In this document: positions 11,333 to 22,201 of the stretch, piece after piece | Layout: each line of letters begins with the position of its first letter | How positions within the stretch are numbered: the stretch's first letter is position 1 | Source of the DNA: Psococerastis gibbosa | Taxonomy: Eukaryota; Arthropoda; Insecta; Psocodea; Psocidae | Assembly: GCA_963971405.1 (NCBI GenBank) | Contig: OZ020488.1 | Location: forward strand, 28,229,089 to 28,293,088 | Reading direction: 5' to 3' | DNA length: 64,000 nucleotides | Translations under genes and position numbers: made by a program | The notes under the pieces: generated by a model | Databases searched by the model: none | Told to the model about the DNA's origin: nothing | The model's input: only the letters and a program-made list of their open reading frames with translations

Positions 11333-12147
11333 GTTGGGTCTTGTTTAGGCGCTGGTGAACGGAACTGGCGCTGGAACCGTGGCTGTGTGGCACGTTGTCC
11401 GTATCTGTCGGCGAACTGTGCCTGTAGAGCCGCGACGTTCTCTGTTAACGTCTTCAATAGGTCCACAGGGGCCATTGTGCACTCAAGAATCCGGTCACGT
11501 GTTGCTGAATTGATGGTGGCCATCTTGTCGGCGAGGTTCGCGACGTCACCTAGTGACAGGTGATCATGACCGATGATTGCCAATTGTATAGCGTGCGGGA
11601 GGCGAGACGTCCAAATGGTGCGTAAAACCGAGTCTGATATGGCTTTCTCTGCGAGGGCCCGCAGTCTCCGGAGAAAAGAGCTGGGAGTTTTGTCCCCTAT
11701 GTCTTCCGACATTAGTAGCTGAATGCGACTGCTTGCTGGAAGACTCATTCGTTGGATTAACTGCGTTTTTAGCTCAGTGTATGGGTTTACTGGTACTGGG
11801 GCAGCTAACAAATCTGAGATCTCGCTGAGGGTACTTTGGTCGAGCGCTGAAAGGACGTGGTAATATTTCGTCGTTTCCATTGTGACCCCAGCAAGTGCGA
11901 ACTGAGCCTCCGCTTGAGTGAACCACAGTGCCGGTGACAGGTTGGCCGACTGTGTCCAGAAGGGTGGAAGCTTGACCGAGACTGCCATCGTACTAGCAGG
12001 GCCTGTCATCTTGGTTGTAGCCGTGGGTGTCGGTGTTGTGGCTGTAGCAGTTGTAGCTGTAGCGGTTGTAGCTGTAGCGGTCGTAGCTGTAGCGGTTGTA
12101 GCTGTAGCGGTCGTAGCTGTAGCGGTTGTGGCTGTGGTCTGCGGCAT
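11242..12147 (-). CDS. gag: Gag polyprotein, Ty3/gypsy (CHCC type)
   Basis: The 301-codon frame encodes the structural protein that packages element RNA into virus-like particles. It starts with a Thr-Ala-Thr tandem repeat (about residues 4-40) encoded by a 15-bp DNA minisatellite, followed by a capsid-like helical region with an FAL...SALD...EI...L pattern typical of this clade. Near the C-terminus is a zinc-binding-like [18 protein letters not shown] (about residues 274-291) with spacing C-x2-H-x9-C-x3-C. This replaces the usual CCHC knuckle and is, from family knowledge, characteristic of CsRn1-like elements. The start at 12147 is the first Met of the frame; the true start could differ because the leader is repetitive. 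Confidence 0.9.
   Translation of the reverse strand: MPQTTATTATATTATATTATATTATATTATATTATATTPTPTATTKMTGPASTMAVSVKLPPFWTQSANLSPALWFTQAEAQFALAGVTMETTKYYHVLSALDQSTLSEISDLLAAPVPVNPYTELKTQLIQRMSLPASSRIQLLMSEDIGDKTPSSFLRRLRALAEKAISDSVLRTIWTSRLPHAIQLAIIGHDHLSLGDVANLADKMATINSATRDRILECTMAPVDLLKTLTENVAALQAQFADRYGQRATQPRFQRQFRSPAPKQDPTWCFYHQTYGRKARKCQQPCRFPKNDDRSQ
12046..12136 (-). repeat. 15-bp minisatellite within gag
   Basis: About six units of TGTAGCTGTAGCGGT with T/C variants occur in tandem. Because 15 is a multiple of three, the reading frame is kept, and the repeat encodes a Thr-Ala-Thr-rich Gag N-terminus. Confidence 0.85.
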
Positions 12148-12230
12148 CTTGCAGGTTGTGGCTGTGCTGCTGCGGTGAATGTAGCTGCTCCGGGGTGGTT
12201 TCCACCGCCTATGGCCGGATGAGACGTTCT

Positions 12231-12535
12231 GGAGGCTGGAACTGGAACTGGAACGGGCTGGAACTGGCTGGAAGCTGGAACTGGAACTGGCTGGAAGCTG
12301 GAAGCTGGAAGCTGGAACTGGCTGGAACTGGAACTGGCTGGAACTGGAACTGGCTGGAACTGGAGCTGGCTGGAACTGGAGCTGGCTGGAACTGGAGCTG
12401 GCTGGAACTGGAGCTGGCTGGAACTGGAACTGGCTGGAACTGGCTGGAATTGGCTGGAACTGGAATTGGCTGGAACTGGAGCTGGCTGGAACTGGAGCTG
12501 GAACTGGAGCTGGAACTGGAGCTGGAATCTGGAAG
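12231..12535 (-). repeat. GGAACT/GGCT minisatellite in element leader
   Basis: About 300 bp consist of shuffled GGAACT, GGAGCT and GGCT words, locally a 16-bp period (GGCTGGAACTGGAGCT). It lies between the primer-binding site and gag, in the untranslated leader. Long frames here (12006-12590, 12209-12742 and the plus-strand 12126-12653) are low-complexity artefacts of this repeat. Confidence 0.85.
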
Positions 12536-12545
12536 GCTGCTTGTT

Positions 12546-12565
12546 CCGTTGTCGAGGGTCACCAA
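12546..12565 (-). other. Primer-binding site of Ty3/gypsy element
   Basis: Read on the minus strand immediately after the 5' LTR, the sequence begins TTGGTGACCCTCGAC. TGGTGACCC is complementary to the end of tRNA-Trp plus CCA; the match weakens after nine bases. Confidence 0.6.
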
Positions 12566-12952
12566 TGTGGCTTGTCGAAGGACGATGCAATTGAATAGGC
12601 AGTGTAGACTTGAATTGGTTTGTATTGCAGTGCTTCGACTCAAGTTAGAGTAATTTAACACACAGTGGTTACAATATGAGCTGTGAGACGAGAACGATAC
12701 ATGCTTACAATTAATATTGAATTTGATCCAGCCTGCTTCCATATAGAAAAACCAACTCTGTGTCCACAGCTAAAGGAGCTGATGAGACACAGAGGGTAGA
12801 TTAAAGATATTATTGAATAAGAGAAATAAATACGTAAAAGGAAGATTGAGGAATATTGAATTATCTGAATGTGAACAGCGCCATCTACCGGGAAAAAGGT
12901 GAAGCTGGAAGCAGACTGGTTATTACACATGTGGGACTAAGTGGTCCCCACA
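12566..12952 (-). mobile_element. 5' LTR of Ty3/gypsy element
   Basis: This 387-bp LTR is identical by eye to 7671-8057 and would contain the element's promoter. It is followed (plus-strand sense) by AACT, the second copy of the target duplication. Confidence 0.93.
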
Positions 12953-12956
12953 AACT

Positions 12957-14084
12957 CCTCATTCCACCACCCTCCACCGGAAAGACTTGAATGTGTTCAG
13001 ATGGACAACTAATAAAAATAAAAGTTTTCTCAACTTCACTACCATTTAGTATAGTATGTACGAGTAACTTCAGATTGAATGCACTCCACTGGATTTCATT
13101 GAAGTAGGTAATAATATTTCTGGCCATTTTCATATCTTTGTGGCAGTGGAAGGAGAAATTGATTAATTTCGTTGAATTTACCCGCTAATTCTTTGTTATA
13201 TATATATATATATATTATATTGTAGTTTAAAATCTTTGCATTATTGACCTTAAAATGCACCCAATAACTTAAAATACGAAATAAAAATACTCATTCCAAA
13301 GCATCCCCAAACGATGCCTATGATAGTCCGTGAATTAGTATTAGCAGTGATAAAATAGTTATACATACCAAACTCCTACTCGCCATTATGTCCCATAACT
13401 CAGGCTTTCAAGAAAATGAAAGACCAAGTCTAATGAGGAGTTACAAGGTCTATTTGGAGTCGGGATATTATAAATTTGAGGACTTGCTATCTTTTTTTGC
13501 AATAAACTAAACCTGAAAAAGGACCGCCGATGAGTTTCAATCAACCACGAGACTCATTAGTGTGCGAATTCAATTTTCAAAAACTGTTAGCAGTCCCTTT
13601 TTGTTTCGTTTTTTCTTAGCAATGACAGCTTAAAGCTTCTAAAGTTTGAGACTGTCGACGATTTACAGTCGTGTTCATTTTCTTGATGGAAATGGGGAGA
13701 GGGGGCTATTTCACCACCTACATACTTAGTGTTTCTGAATGATGATGAATTATCGTTAAATTTCAAATTACAGTTCATGCCGTTTACAGGCAACTTAGAA
13801 ATACGAGTAGATAGGTAACACGTGAACACCATATAATACATAATAAATAATACATAATACACAAAAACGCTAGACTTATTGAAGTGTATAAATTCTTATG
13901 TAGTGGGCTCTTGAAGGCTGTATTGTTATCTTATCGTTTGAACTGAGTATTTGACAGTAGTAGGAGGTAAAAATACACCGGGAATAGAGCAGCTGATATA
14001 TTGCATGATTACCATAAGATAATTAACACGATTAAAAGACTTTTTTGTTGGCAATAGTGACAGCAAGCTACACTTCTACTGACT
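12957..14084. other. Spacer with TA repeat
   Basis: It contains a TA dinucleotide array near 13197-13215. The minus-strand frame 13587-13862 is AT-rich with no recognisable domain. No gene is supported. Confidence 0.45.
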
Positions 14085-14282
14085 AGTGAGTAGTGACTGA
14101 TGACTGACTTTCACCCGAAAGGTTGTTAGTTCAAGTCCCCCACTGGCTTCATTTGCTGGCCATGCTTTGGAGGGCATGTAAAGCAGGCAGTCCTAGTTGA
14201 GTGCAAGAGAGGGCTTTATAGCCCTAACTCCGCTAGGTTGGCTTAGTAATAGAACCAAATAAGCCCTTATTTATTTATTTAT
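14085..14282 (+). mobile_element. tRNA-derived SINE family B, longest copy with head and tail
   Basis: The head has an anticodon-arm-like ACTTTCACCCGAAAGG followed by GTTAGTTCAAGTCCC, resembling a tRNA T arm and Pol III B box. The body has CATGCTTTGGAGGGCATGTA, then a hairpin AGGGCTTTATAGCCCT, then CTAACTCCGCTAGGTTGGC, and it ends in an ATTT-repeat tail. Related copies are at 21411-21564 and 40304-40440, and probable partial ones at 51201-51302, 28960-29255 and 62171-62260. Confidence 0.75.
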
Positions 14283-16139
14283 CGTGTGGTCGGAAGCACA
14301 CACCAAATTTTCTCAGTAATGTCAGTGCTGATAATTAAAGTTAAAAAACAAAATAGCCTGATACTCATGGGTGGCAACTGATGCCATGTAAATTTCTCCC
14401 TCTAGTATCTATAGTATACAGTTAGGCACGGCTTTAGAGTTTATTTCTCAGTGCAGTTTTAATTAAATTAAATTAAAAAATTAAAATTATAAAATTAATT
14501 AAAATTAAATTTGTTGCTTTCGCAAGACCATACATTCTCACAAGACCGTATTTAAAAGCGTAATTAAAAGTGACATTGTTTTTATTTTAGATTAAATTAA
14601 TGCAACACTGAACCCTGGCAAAAATTTCCAGGAGTTTTGAGGAATGTTATAATCTCCCCCCTGCCTCCATCCCCCCCCCCCCTCTGTACATAGTATAGTC
14701 GGTAATGATTCTACATTGTAGCCGTATATCGTGCGGTATTCTAACTAAGTTTAGGCCAAACCGATTAATGTTACTCGTCTGTACATTTGAGTAACCATTA
14801 ATCTATATACCCAAAAATTATTGATTTGTAAACAGCGTTAATGTCAAAGCTACGTTAAGCAGCCAGCCAACGCACTTGCATGCCCCCAGTTTTGATGAAT
14901 AGAGTGTCTTTCATAGCCCAAGACCCCAAGTAGAATATCATTATTATTATATTTGTTGATTGGGTACTCTGAATGGTTTTCCATAGTAAATTAATTAATA
15001 AAAGTTTATTTTGCATTGCCACTCGATTGCGCGATAAGTGAAAGTTAGAGTGTGATATATTATTGTACTGTTTGAAAAATTGTCAAATATTTCCCCGGTA
15101 ACCCCGACAAGGAAAAAAGTGAAGTGAAACGATCATCATCCTCAACCCATCATCATATCGTATCAGCGGGTCTACCATGGCGATTATTTTTAATCTTAAC
15201 CTGGGATTGAAAACGTGTACAAGATAACTTTACGATGCTATTCAAAATTGTTTTACTTATATTTTTAACCCCGAGAATATAGTAACAATAGTAAATACTA
15301 AACGGCATAGTAGGCCGGCAGAAGTTCTTATAGTCGAATGTAACTGTAATAAAATTTCAAAGAAATAAAGGATCCAGCTACACGTCTAGATAGCGACAAC
15401 ATCAATCTGCCAAGCAATCTAGTGGCTGGATATTCGGACACAACCTTTAATGTTGCTGAGGACTCGCAGGGAACAGGACACAGGTTCATTAGCGTTCCAA
15501 CGTCTCACCGTCAGTTAATATAGGAAAGACAAATGACAGGTCGGTATCCAGCAGGCTCTCCATGTGTGGGTTCTGGTACCATGGTACATCATCTTCGTGC
15601 CACGTCGGCTGTCCACCATCTTTAAACCTTCGACTTCTGAACTTGCCTTCTAATGAAAGGAATGATGTGGAGGTGTTTCAGTGTTAATAAGATCATTTCA
15701 GTAAAGTACTCAGTGGCAAATGATTTATCATTATTCATAATTGCCGCATTTGCCTTTTTTATAATAGCATAGCTATTATAGCTAGGGTTACAAGATTTCA
15801 GTATCATCCTATATAGTGCAAATTTCCTTCTGTGTCACATTATATCTAGTGAAAATTTACTTGTGAATTTCACTGTTAAAAACTGATATGCTTGAATTAA
15901 AATAAATAAAACAAGCAATTTTATATTATGATATAAGTTCCCGCCAAATTTTGAATTAAATTTAAAGCGCGAAAGTTTTTCACTTCAGTAAAAAACTTTA
16001 TTTCAGATTTTTAGCCTTACTAATTTTTTTTTCATTTGCATGTTTCTCGCAAATTTCCTGACATTCATCCAGGAATTCCTGACGGCAGCCTGAATCCCTG
16101 ACTGCCAGGGCGAATCCCTGACGTCTGGTAACCCTACAT
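14283..16139. other. Spacer, AT-rich with a C-tract
   Basis: It includes a low-complexity A/T stretch near 14458-14510 and a C-tract near 14670-14683. The stretch 15360-15610 is less AT-rich, but I recognise no coding pattern in it. Confidence 0.45.
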
Positions 16140-16345
16140 ATGCGGGTCTGGTAGAGGATCCTCTCTTGACCACGGTTTTATTTGGGATGTTGTGGTCGAG
16201 TTTTTCCCCTACCGGTGAAGGTAAGGTACCCATTAGTGTTGGGTGGACCCATCACCCAGGACCGGCTTAAAACTTTTCCCTATGTTTTGAGTCTCAAACC
16301 TCGACTTTTTATTTCATAGCGTAGCCCAGTTCTCTGGGCTATTCC
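16140..16345 (-). mobile_element. tRNA-derived SINE family C, copy 1
   Basis: Read on the minus strand, it has a tRNA-like head with GAACTGGGCTACGCTATGAA and then AAGTCGAGGTTTGAGACTC, a degenerate B-box/T-arm. It ends with a body containing GGGTACCTTACCTTCACCGG. A second copy at 63655-63826 has the better B box, GGTTCAAACCT. The body blocks match in order between the two copies. Confidence 0.6.
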
Positions 16346-16424
16346 GGCCACATTATGATCTATGAAGATGACAAGGTAAATTGAAAAGGTGTGTACCTTG
16401 AAAACTAAAATTGTCTGGCAAAAC

Positions 16425-16800
16425 GTTAAGAGCGTATGTGTGTAAGAAATTGGCAGCCCGAAATTTAATAGATATCGTATTTTATATTTAATTAACTAAG
16501 CAATTTATTAAAATATTGGTTCATTTAAGTTGTAGCAGACTACTTTATGCATCATATAATGGGGTATTTTTAATTTTTGGTTTTGTAGTTTTTTCATGGT
16601 AGGCTATCTATTTTACATGAAATTTTAGCCCACGATAATTTTTATGAAAAAAGCTACGGTGCCAAAACATTAAAAATACCCGCATATATGATGAAGTAGT
16701 CGTTTACAACTTAAGTGATCCAAATCTTTAAGATTTTGCTTTGTTATTATACAAAAAAATAAGAAGTCTAAAAACAACGGATTTTGGGGTACCTATTTCC
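16425..16800. mobile_element. Palindromic MITE family D, copy 1
   Basis: The two halves are imperfect inverted repeats over ~150 bp each. The left carries AAGTTGTAGCAGACTACTTT and the right carries the complement of AGTTGTAAACGACTACTTCA. Its layout and inner arm sequence match 39477-39824. It is non-coding. Exact ends are uncertain. Confidence 0.55.
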
Positions 16801-18320
16801 TATGAGATGTACAGGCCTAGATACTCAATGGAAGTTTCTTTTCAGTTTCCGTATTGTCCATTTATGTTTACTACATTTTAAGGCACCCTAAATTTTTTGC
16901 CTCTTTTTTTTGCCTCATGCAGACAAAACCTACTGTGTTGGGCAAGGTATTTAAAGTTGTTTTGTTAAAGACTTAACAGCTTGACACCAATTGAACATGA
17001 CAGTTAAGTTATAGCTACTAGCAGAGTTTTTTTGTTTTTCATGCTTTTATCCAACTTCTAGTGAACCTAGGATTCCCGCTGTTACTCTTGACAATGTACC
17101 TCTGTATAATAAAATGGCAGCATGGGAGGTAAGTGACGATCCAGTAAACAATGTCCCTAAGGCTAAAATAAGTTGTCACGAATCTTTTAATGGAGGGTGT
17201 GTCACCCCCCACGAATATCCCCCATAGATTTGTCTCTGTTCTCCCCAACTTTATGTCTGAACTTTAGCAGATGTATGACTTGTAGTATCGTAAATAACCT
17301 GCTGCTGGACAGTAAATTATCGAGAGCAGTCTCTGTATGCCCTGCACTGAAATTGTTTTCACACTATTTATCATTGAAGTCGGTGGGAAAAAATAGTTTT
17401 TAAGCTAGATGACATAAAATTTCAGAATCGTCCACAAGTAGCCTGTAGTTCATTAGCTTATTGAAATATTGATGCCACGAAGATGATGCTTGCTAAAAGG
17501 AAGCTGACCCATAGCCATTTGCCACTCATTCGAGTACATCACCCCAAATGTCCAAAATGTGTCAGTTTATCAAATTCATAGAAAAATTATGACACCAAAA
17601 TTTAATAATACCTTGTAATACTAATACCCGTTCGCTAGTCTTGCAAATAGGAATGAACGCAGTTTATTTGTGCATTTTAATTTAAAACCGCGTTTTTTTA
17701 TAAATTATTGTTTACTTTTCTAATTTAACTTATCTTATTATTATTCTACAATATTAGACAATAAATGAGAATCTACCTAAAAGTCTACCATAATGACGCC
17801 CTCCGTACCCAAAGTGGTGACCACCCCTCACCCCCCCCCCCCACCCGCCACTGACATAATATCACTTTAAATTTTACTATTTAACAATAGCAATTGAAAA
17901 TTTGTACCGGCACGTACTGCTTGCTGAGTCAATATAATGTACGTATACACGTACAGTATGAATATTAATTAGTCAACTCAATCATGAAGTCTCAAACTGT
18001 CCAAACGCTAATTTGAGGCCCTCGGTCCCGTGCCACAGTCAATAATTGATCGGAGGGTATAGGTTGTGGGCGAACTGAAACAGATGGCCCTTTTTAAGAA
18101 CAGCCTAGTCCATAAATACATCCTAGTATACCTTTTGAAATAAAATTTAAATTCAATTTCATCTCACCCATACGACGAAAAGTGAATCAGGAGAGCAATT
18201 CATTTCACTTGTCTATTTTTGCCTGCGGAGAACCTAGGCATTGGACTGTTATTAATTAGGCAACCAATTTCTAAAACCTCAGAACACACTGAAGTACCTA
18301 CCTAGACGGTATATCAAGAG
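16801..18320. other. Spacer, nothing recognised
   Basis: AT-rich, with a C-tract near 17827-17844. No gene, RNA or repeat structure is supported. Confidence 0.45.
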
Positions 18321-18328
18321 GACGCAGT

Positions 18329-18520
18329 CAAGAGCGGCTCCAGTGGAAAATTTAGGGGGGGGGGGGTCCCAAGTTGTATGTAAGTTTAAAAGGTAATTTT
18401 TTTGTTGAAAATTTGAGTTTTATTTATTAAAAAATTTTTTTTAACTATCATATGAACTTACTCATTTAGAGGGGAGTCATGAGCCATGACCCCCCTGACC
18501 CTCCCGTGGATCCGCCATTG
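18329..18520 (+). mobile_element. hAT-like MITE with poly-G tract (family G1), copy 1
   Basis: This 192-bp unit runs from CAAGAGCGGCTCCAGTGG to GTGGATCCGCCATTG and is flanked by GACGCAGT / GACGATGT (6 of 8 identical), suggesting an aged 8-bp target duplication. Inside are a G-tract followed by TCCCAAGTTGTATGTA and a GTCATGACCCCCCTGACC segment. Copies are at 22008-22201 (plus) and 61326-61508 (minus). Confidence 0.65.
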
Positions 18521-18528
18521 GACGATGT

Positions 18529-20391
18529 GTGAAGCTTGCAGGGCCGTAAACAGTGGGTGAAGGCGAAGGGCCACCATGGTCATGCGAGGCGCGAAGTGCC
18601 AAACTTCCGGTTGCAACAGGGTGAAACCCCTGAACAATTTCAGAAGCCTCGTTTAAAGAAGAGTCGCTTCTTATTTTTCTAGCTTCTAGCCTTATATTTC
18701 AGTTTTTAAGTTTTAGTTGTAGTAAAAGGCACAGCACAGCACAGGTTCGTCCTAAAGGGTCCCCTCCTACTGATATACCATCACTATCTTTTAGAATTTA
18801 TTAGTTGAATAAAAAATGAATGGAATTAAAGAGGATAATAATTAAATGGCAAATTGTTCGTCAATAGAGATTAATTTGATATTCATTGTTAAGCATAAGC
18901 GAATCCACAAGTTTTCCCCAAATGTAAACCAATAAGTAATTTGCAATAATGGTTAGACTTATGAACATTTAGAATTAGCAGGTAAGTATATCACCTTAAT
19001 AATAACAAGTTAAACATAATATTTAGAAACATTAATGCATAGCCCTGATATTGATAATTCACTACCCCACATTTATTTTGATTTTTGAGGGAGTGACATG
19101 ACATTCCACAGGGCTGTTTTTGTTGTTACCTTTTTCAACCATGAATAGTAAGTGGTTTTCAGTTCGCCCCGCCGTCCCTTTACATGTTATTATCCAACTG
19201 CTGAAAACTCTGGCACTTGATTTTGGCTACAAATTATTTTTGGGGTTGTTCATCAGCCTCGTTCTTTTGAAATTTGAGGGCATATGCCGCATATGATGAA
19301 CCTGAGTCACATACAATATTTACTTTGGGTTAGGCCATGAAATGAAATGGAATGAAATGAAAAGATATATTAAGCCATTATATCCACAGATTATATCCAA
19401 GAATTTGTTTTGTATTGTAGATTATGTTTAGAATAAGTTTTAATGTAAGTGTTATCTATTAGGTCGAGGGGGCCATCACGGGAATTCCCAAAGGTGCCCC
19501 TCTGAACCACCAATGAAATACAATATTACAGTAGAGACACAGTATGTGTTCGGCACCGTCAAGACTAAAAATAAATAATAACAAAATTATATACACTACC
19601 AGCCGATTCATGAACGCCTTTAGAGCACTAACGAAATATAAGCATTTAATGCACTAAATAATCTCATGTTTAACTTACGGGAATTTTAAGCCTCCATGGG
19701 ATTAAGGGTTCCAAAACCTGCTGCTAGGGAATGTAAGATTTTAAAACACGTGTAGTTGGGACGAATTTTCCTTTGAAACCTTTGAGAGTCGCAGTTTTAA
19801 ACGGTTTTAAGCTCTAAACAAGCGTCGTCTGTTTACATTTTATATCTGCCGTGTCAGATATTTACGACCATTTTAAGTTTTTTGTTTACATTACAGAACA
19901 ATTAACAATTAAATAAAAAAAGACAAATTCCGTTCAGCTCTCCCAATTAATTTCTTGTTATTGTTGACATAACTTTCAAAATTGCGCAATGAAATTTAAT
20001 TATAAACATTTTTTTTGTTTTTTTCCCTTGCAGAGACTTTTTACATTTAATAATTGTTTAAAACATGAAACAATAACATTTTTATAAAAGAAAAACACAT
20101 ATTCATGTATTTCAATATTTTGTGAAACACAGAATTTGCTTAAATTTTATATTATATTAAATTCAATGAGATCAACAAAAAAGCGTTCACGCATCATAGC
20201 AAAGCTGCGACACAATTTAATCACTAATGCTCTATATTTCCTTAGTGCTCTAAATGCGTTCATGCATCGGCTGTACCCAACCTTAAAAGTTTACCTAATC
20301 TAGGTTTAGGGATCCATGAAATTACTCACGGAGTAACAACAACAGAGTACCTGTGTATATAATATAAAGGCCTAAAAGTAACATATGTGCA
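18529..20391. other. Spacer, nothing recognised
   Basis: AT-rich sequence with no supported gene. No splice-site-flanked coding stretch could be recognised. Confidence 0.45.
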
Positions 20392-20572
20392 TGTCTCAGG
20401 TTGTCCATTACCGCTTGCAGCCGGTGAAGGTTATAACGTCAAGGACGTATAACAGTTTGCCAATGGCCAAAAATTCAAACGGAAACAATATAAATAATGT
20501 CCGAAACCCATGGGGTCGTTGGCATTGGACAAGGGATCAATGGGCCACTATAATTAAGCCTAGGTCCATAAA
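20392..20572 (-). repeat. Dispersed repeat family B, minus-strand copy
   Basis: This is the reverse complement of the unit at 26785-26991. It carries TTGTCCATTACCGCTTGCAG, GCCAATGGCCAAAAATTCAA and CCCATGGGGTCGTTGGCATT. It is truncated at the end distal to GTTGGCATT. The open frame 20385-20585 is an accident of this repeat. Confidence 0.7.
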
Positions 20573-20587
20573 AAATAATAAATAATA

Positions 20588-20626
20588 AAAATTAATTGTA
20601 AGAGTGGGCCAAAAGGCCCAAAATTC
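20588..20626 (+). repeat. SINE B-like hairpin fragment
   Basis: TGTAAGAGTGGGCCAAAAGG followed by CCC has the same position-conserved hairpin as the SINE B tail, but with GGGCC:GGCCC pairing. Confidence 0.4.
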
Positions 20627-21410
20627 GCCCATATGGAATATAAAGACAATTTTCTTTCTTTCTTCCTTCTGGTGGGCGAGGGTAGTACCAACCCTCAGAT
20701 GCTCTCCTCTTTCAGCATTCGAGGTTGCATAGCGGGCAGGTGTCGTTGCCAGCAGTCAGGAAGATGCGGTGCGGATGGGCTTGCAAGTAGTCGTTGCCCG
20801 CTGTACTTGGAATTGGTATACTACCGTACCAAGATTTTCCCGTTTTTTTTTTTTGCCAGAGCTTGAGGTCAATTTTTATGTTGCAGACTGTGCAGTGCAG
20901 CTTACCTACAGTAAGGGATGATGTTTTAAATTTCATCGCATGTGGTCAAAGACAAAAGCCGTTCCTACTTGATGGTTATTAATATACCTTGATGTCAGCG
21001 GTTACCTGCCACCTACATGAGATAATTTAAGGTATAATATGCTCATGTAATTTATCAGTTAAATATATTAGAATTGTCAGGATGATGGTTAAAACCTAGG
21101 TTAGAACAATTCATTGTGATGCACAGTTTTCGAATGGCACAGTCATTGTAATATAGTTAGTAGTAAACGCTTTAAAATGCATTACTGTTGGTCCAGTTTA
21201 AATCTGCAGCAAAGTTAAAATTAATGTGATATTACAGTAAAATTTATTTTGCAAAGGGGCGAAATTTGAAAGCTATACAATTATATTATTATTGTGCTGT
21301 TATGTACAATTTGTAGACCCCTAGCTGCTGGTGGAGTGACCAACTAGGGAAAAAAGAATTTGAAGGAAAAGAAAGGCTTTTATGGATGTACCTAGGCCTA
21401 CACTTCCTAC
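20627..21410. other. Spacer, nothing recognised
   Basis: No gene is supported. A moderately GC-rich patch near 20680-20810 encodes no recognisable domain. Confidence 0.45.
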
Positions 21411-21564
21411 ATTTTCTGGCCATGCTTCGGAGGGCATGTAAAGCAGGCGGTCCCGGGCTTTCCTAGTTGAGTGTAAGAGAGGGCTTTATAGTCCTAACTC
21501 CGCTAGGTTGGCTTAGTAATAGAAACAATAAAAGTCATTATTTATTTATTTATTTATTTATTTA
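21411..21564 (+). mobile_element. SINE family B, 5'-truncated copy
   Basis: It contains CATGCTTCGGAGGGCATGTA, GCGGTCCCGGGCTTTCCTAG, the AGGGCTTTATAGTCCT hairpin, CTCCGCTAGGTTGGCTTAG and a TTTA-repeat tail. The tRNA-like head is missing. Confidence 0.75.
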
Positions 21565-21627
21565 CATGTAGTGTGGCCCATGAATCCAAAATGAAGTCCA
21601 AATAATAACCTACAGGCTACAGTACTG

Positions 21628-21885
21628 TATATACATATCTATATAAATATCTATCTACATATATATATATACAAGCGGTTCCCGGCGCAGCCTTCGGCTG
21701 CTGCCTCCACCACTTGCGCCTCAAATTATTAAAACATTCTCCAGTGGACGAAAGTGTTAATGTAAACCATCCTCGAATCTCCTTTAGCACACACAACAAT
21801 ATTCATCATAATCGGTCCAGTCGTTTGAGAGGAGGCCCGGAACATACTCGTACACACGTACAGTCGAAATATATATATATTAAGA
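21628..21885 (+). repeat. Dispersed repeat family E, short copy
   Basis: It is bounded by TA-rich runs and contains GCAGCCTTCGGCTGCTGCC, CCTCCACCACTTGCGC, CATTCTCCAGTGGACGAAAG and TCGGTCCAGTCGTTTGAGAG. The same blocks occur at 59270-60110 but are separated there by ~600 bp of extra sequence, so this copy is a deletion derivative or the other has an insertion. The class is not determined. Confidence 0.6.
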
Positions 21886-22007
21886 TATTATTGTTATTTT
21901 TAAATGTTAAATTCGTTTTATGTTGTAATTTTGTGTTAAATAGTATGCATGTTTACTATTTTTCTCCAATTTGCCCTCCCCCTCTTGTTGCGCTACTGGG
22001 GTAGTGC

Positions 22008-22201
22008 CAAGGGCGGATCAAGCGGAAAATTTAGGGGGGGGGGGGTCCCAAGTTGTATGTATGTTTAAAAGGTAATTTGTTTGTTGAAAAATTGAGTTTC
22101 ATTCATTTTTTCATATTTTTTTATTATTATCTTATGAATTTACTCATTTCGGGGGGGGTCATGACCCCCTGAGGCTGACCCCCTCTGTGGATCCACCTTT
22201 G
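22008..22201 (+). mobile_element. hAT-like MITE family G1, copy 2
   Basis: It starts CAAGGGCGGATCAAGCGG and ends GTGGATCCACCTTTG, with GTAGTGC / GTAGTAC as a possible imperfect target duplication. The internal G-tract and TCCCAAGTTGTATGTA match copy 1. Confidence 0.65.

Larger units (their letters stand above)
7671..12952 (-). mobile_element. Complete Ty3/gypsy LTR retrotransposon, CsRn1/Kabuki-like
   Basis: The 5,282-bp element has identical 387-bp LTRs, a 4-bp target duplication (AACT), a polypurine tract next to the 3' LTR, and a primer-binding site directly after the 5' LTR that begins TTGGTGACCC. The nine bases TGGTGACCC match the complement of the 3' end of tRNA-Trp. The order Gag, protease, reverse transcriptase, RNase H, integrase places it in Ty3/gypsy. 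The Cys-His-Cys-Cys Gag motif and Trp-type primer site point to the CsRn1 group. LTR identity and intact catalytic residues indicate a recent insertion. The 5' leader and Gag N-terminus carry minisatellites. Confidence 0.93.

Noticed and set aside
12006-12742. Long minus- and plus-strand frames in the gypsy leader
   Set aside because: They are translations of the GGAACT/GGCT minisatellite, which is open in several frames at once. They overlap the LTR and primer-binding site and are not proteins.
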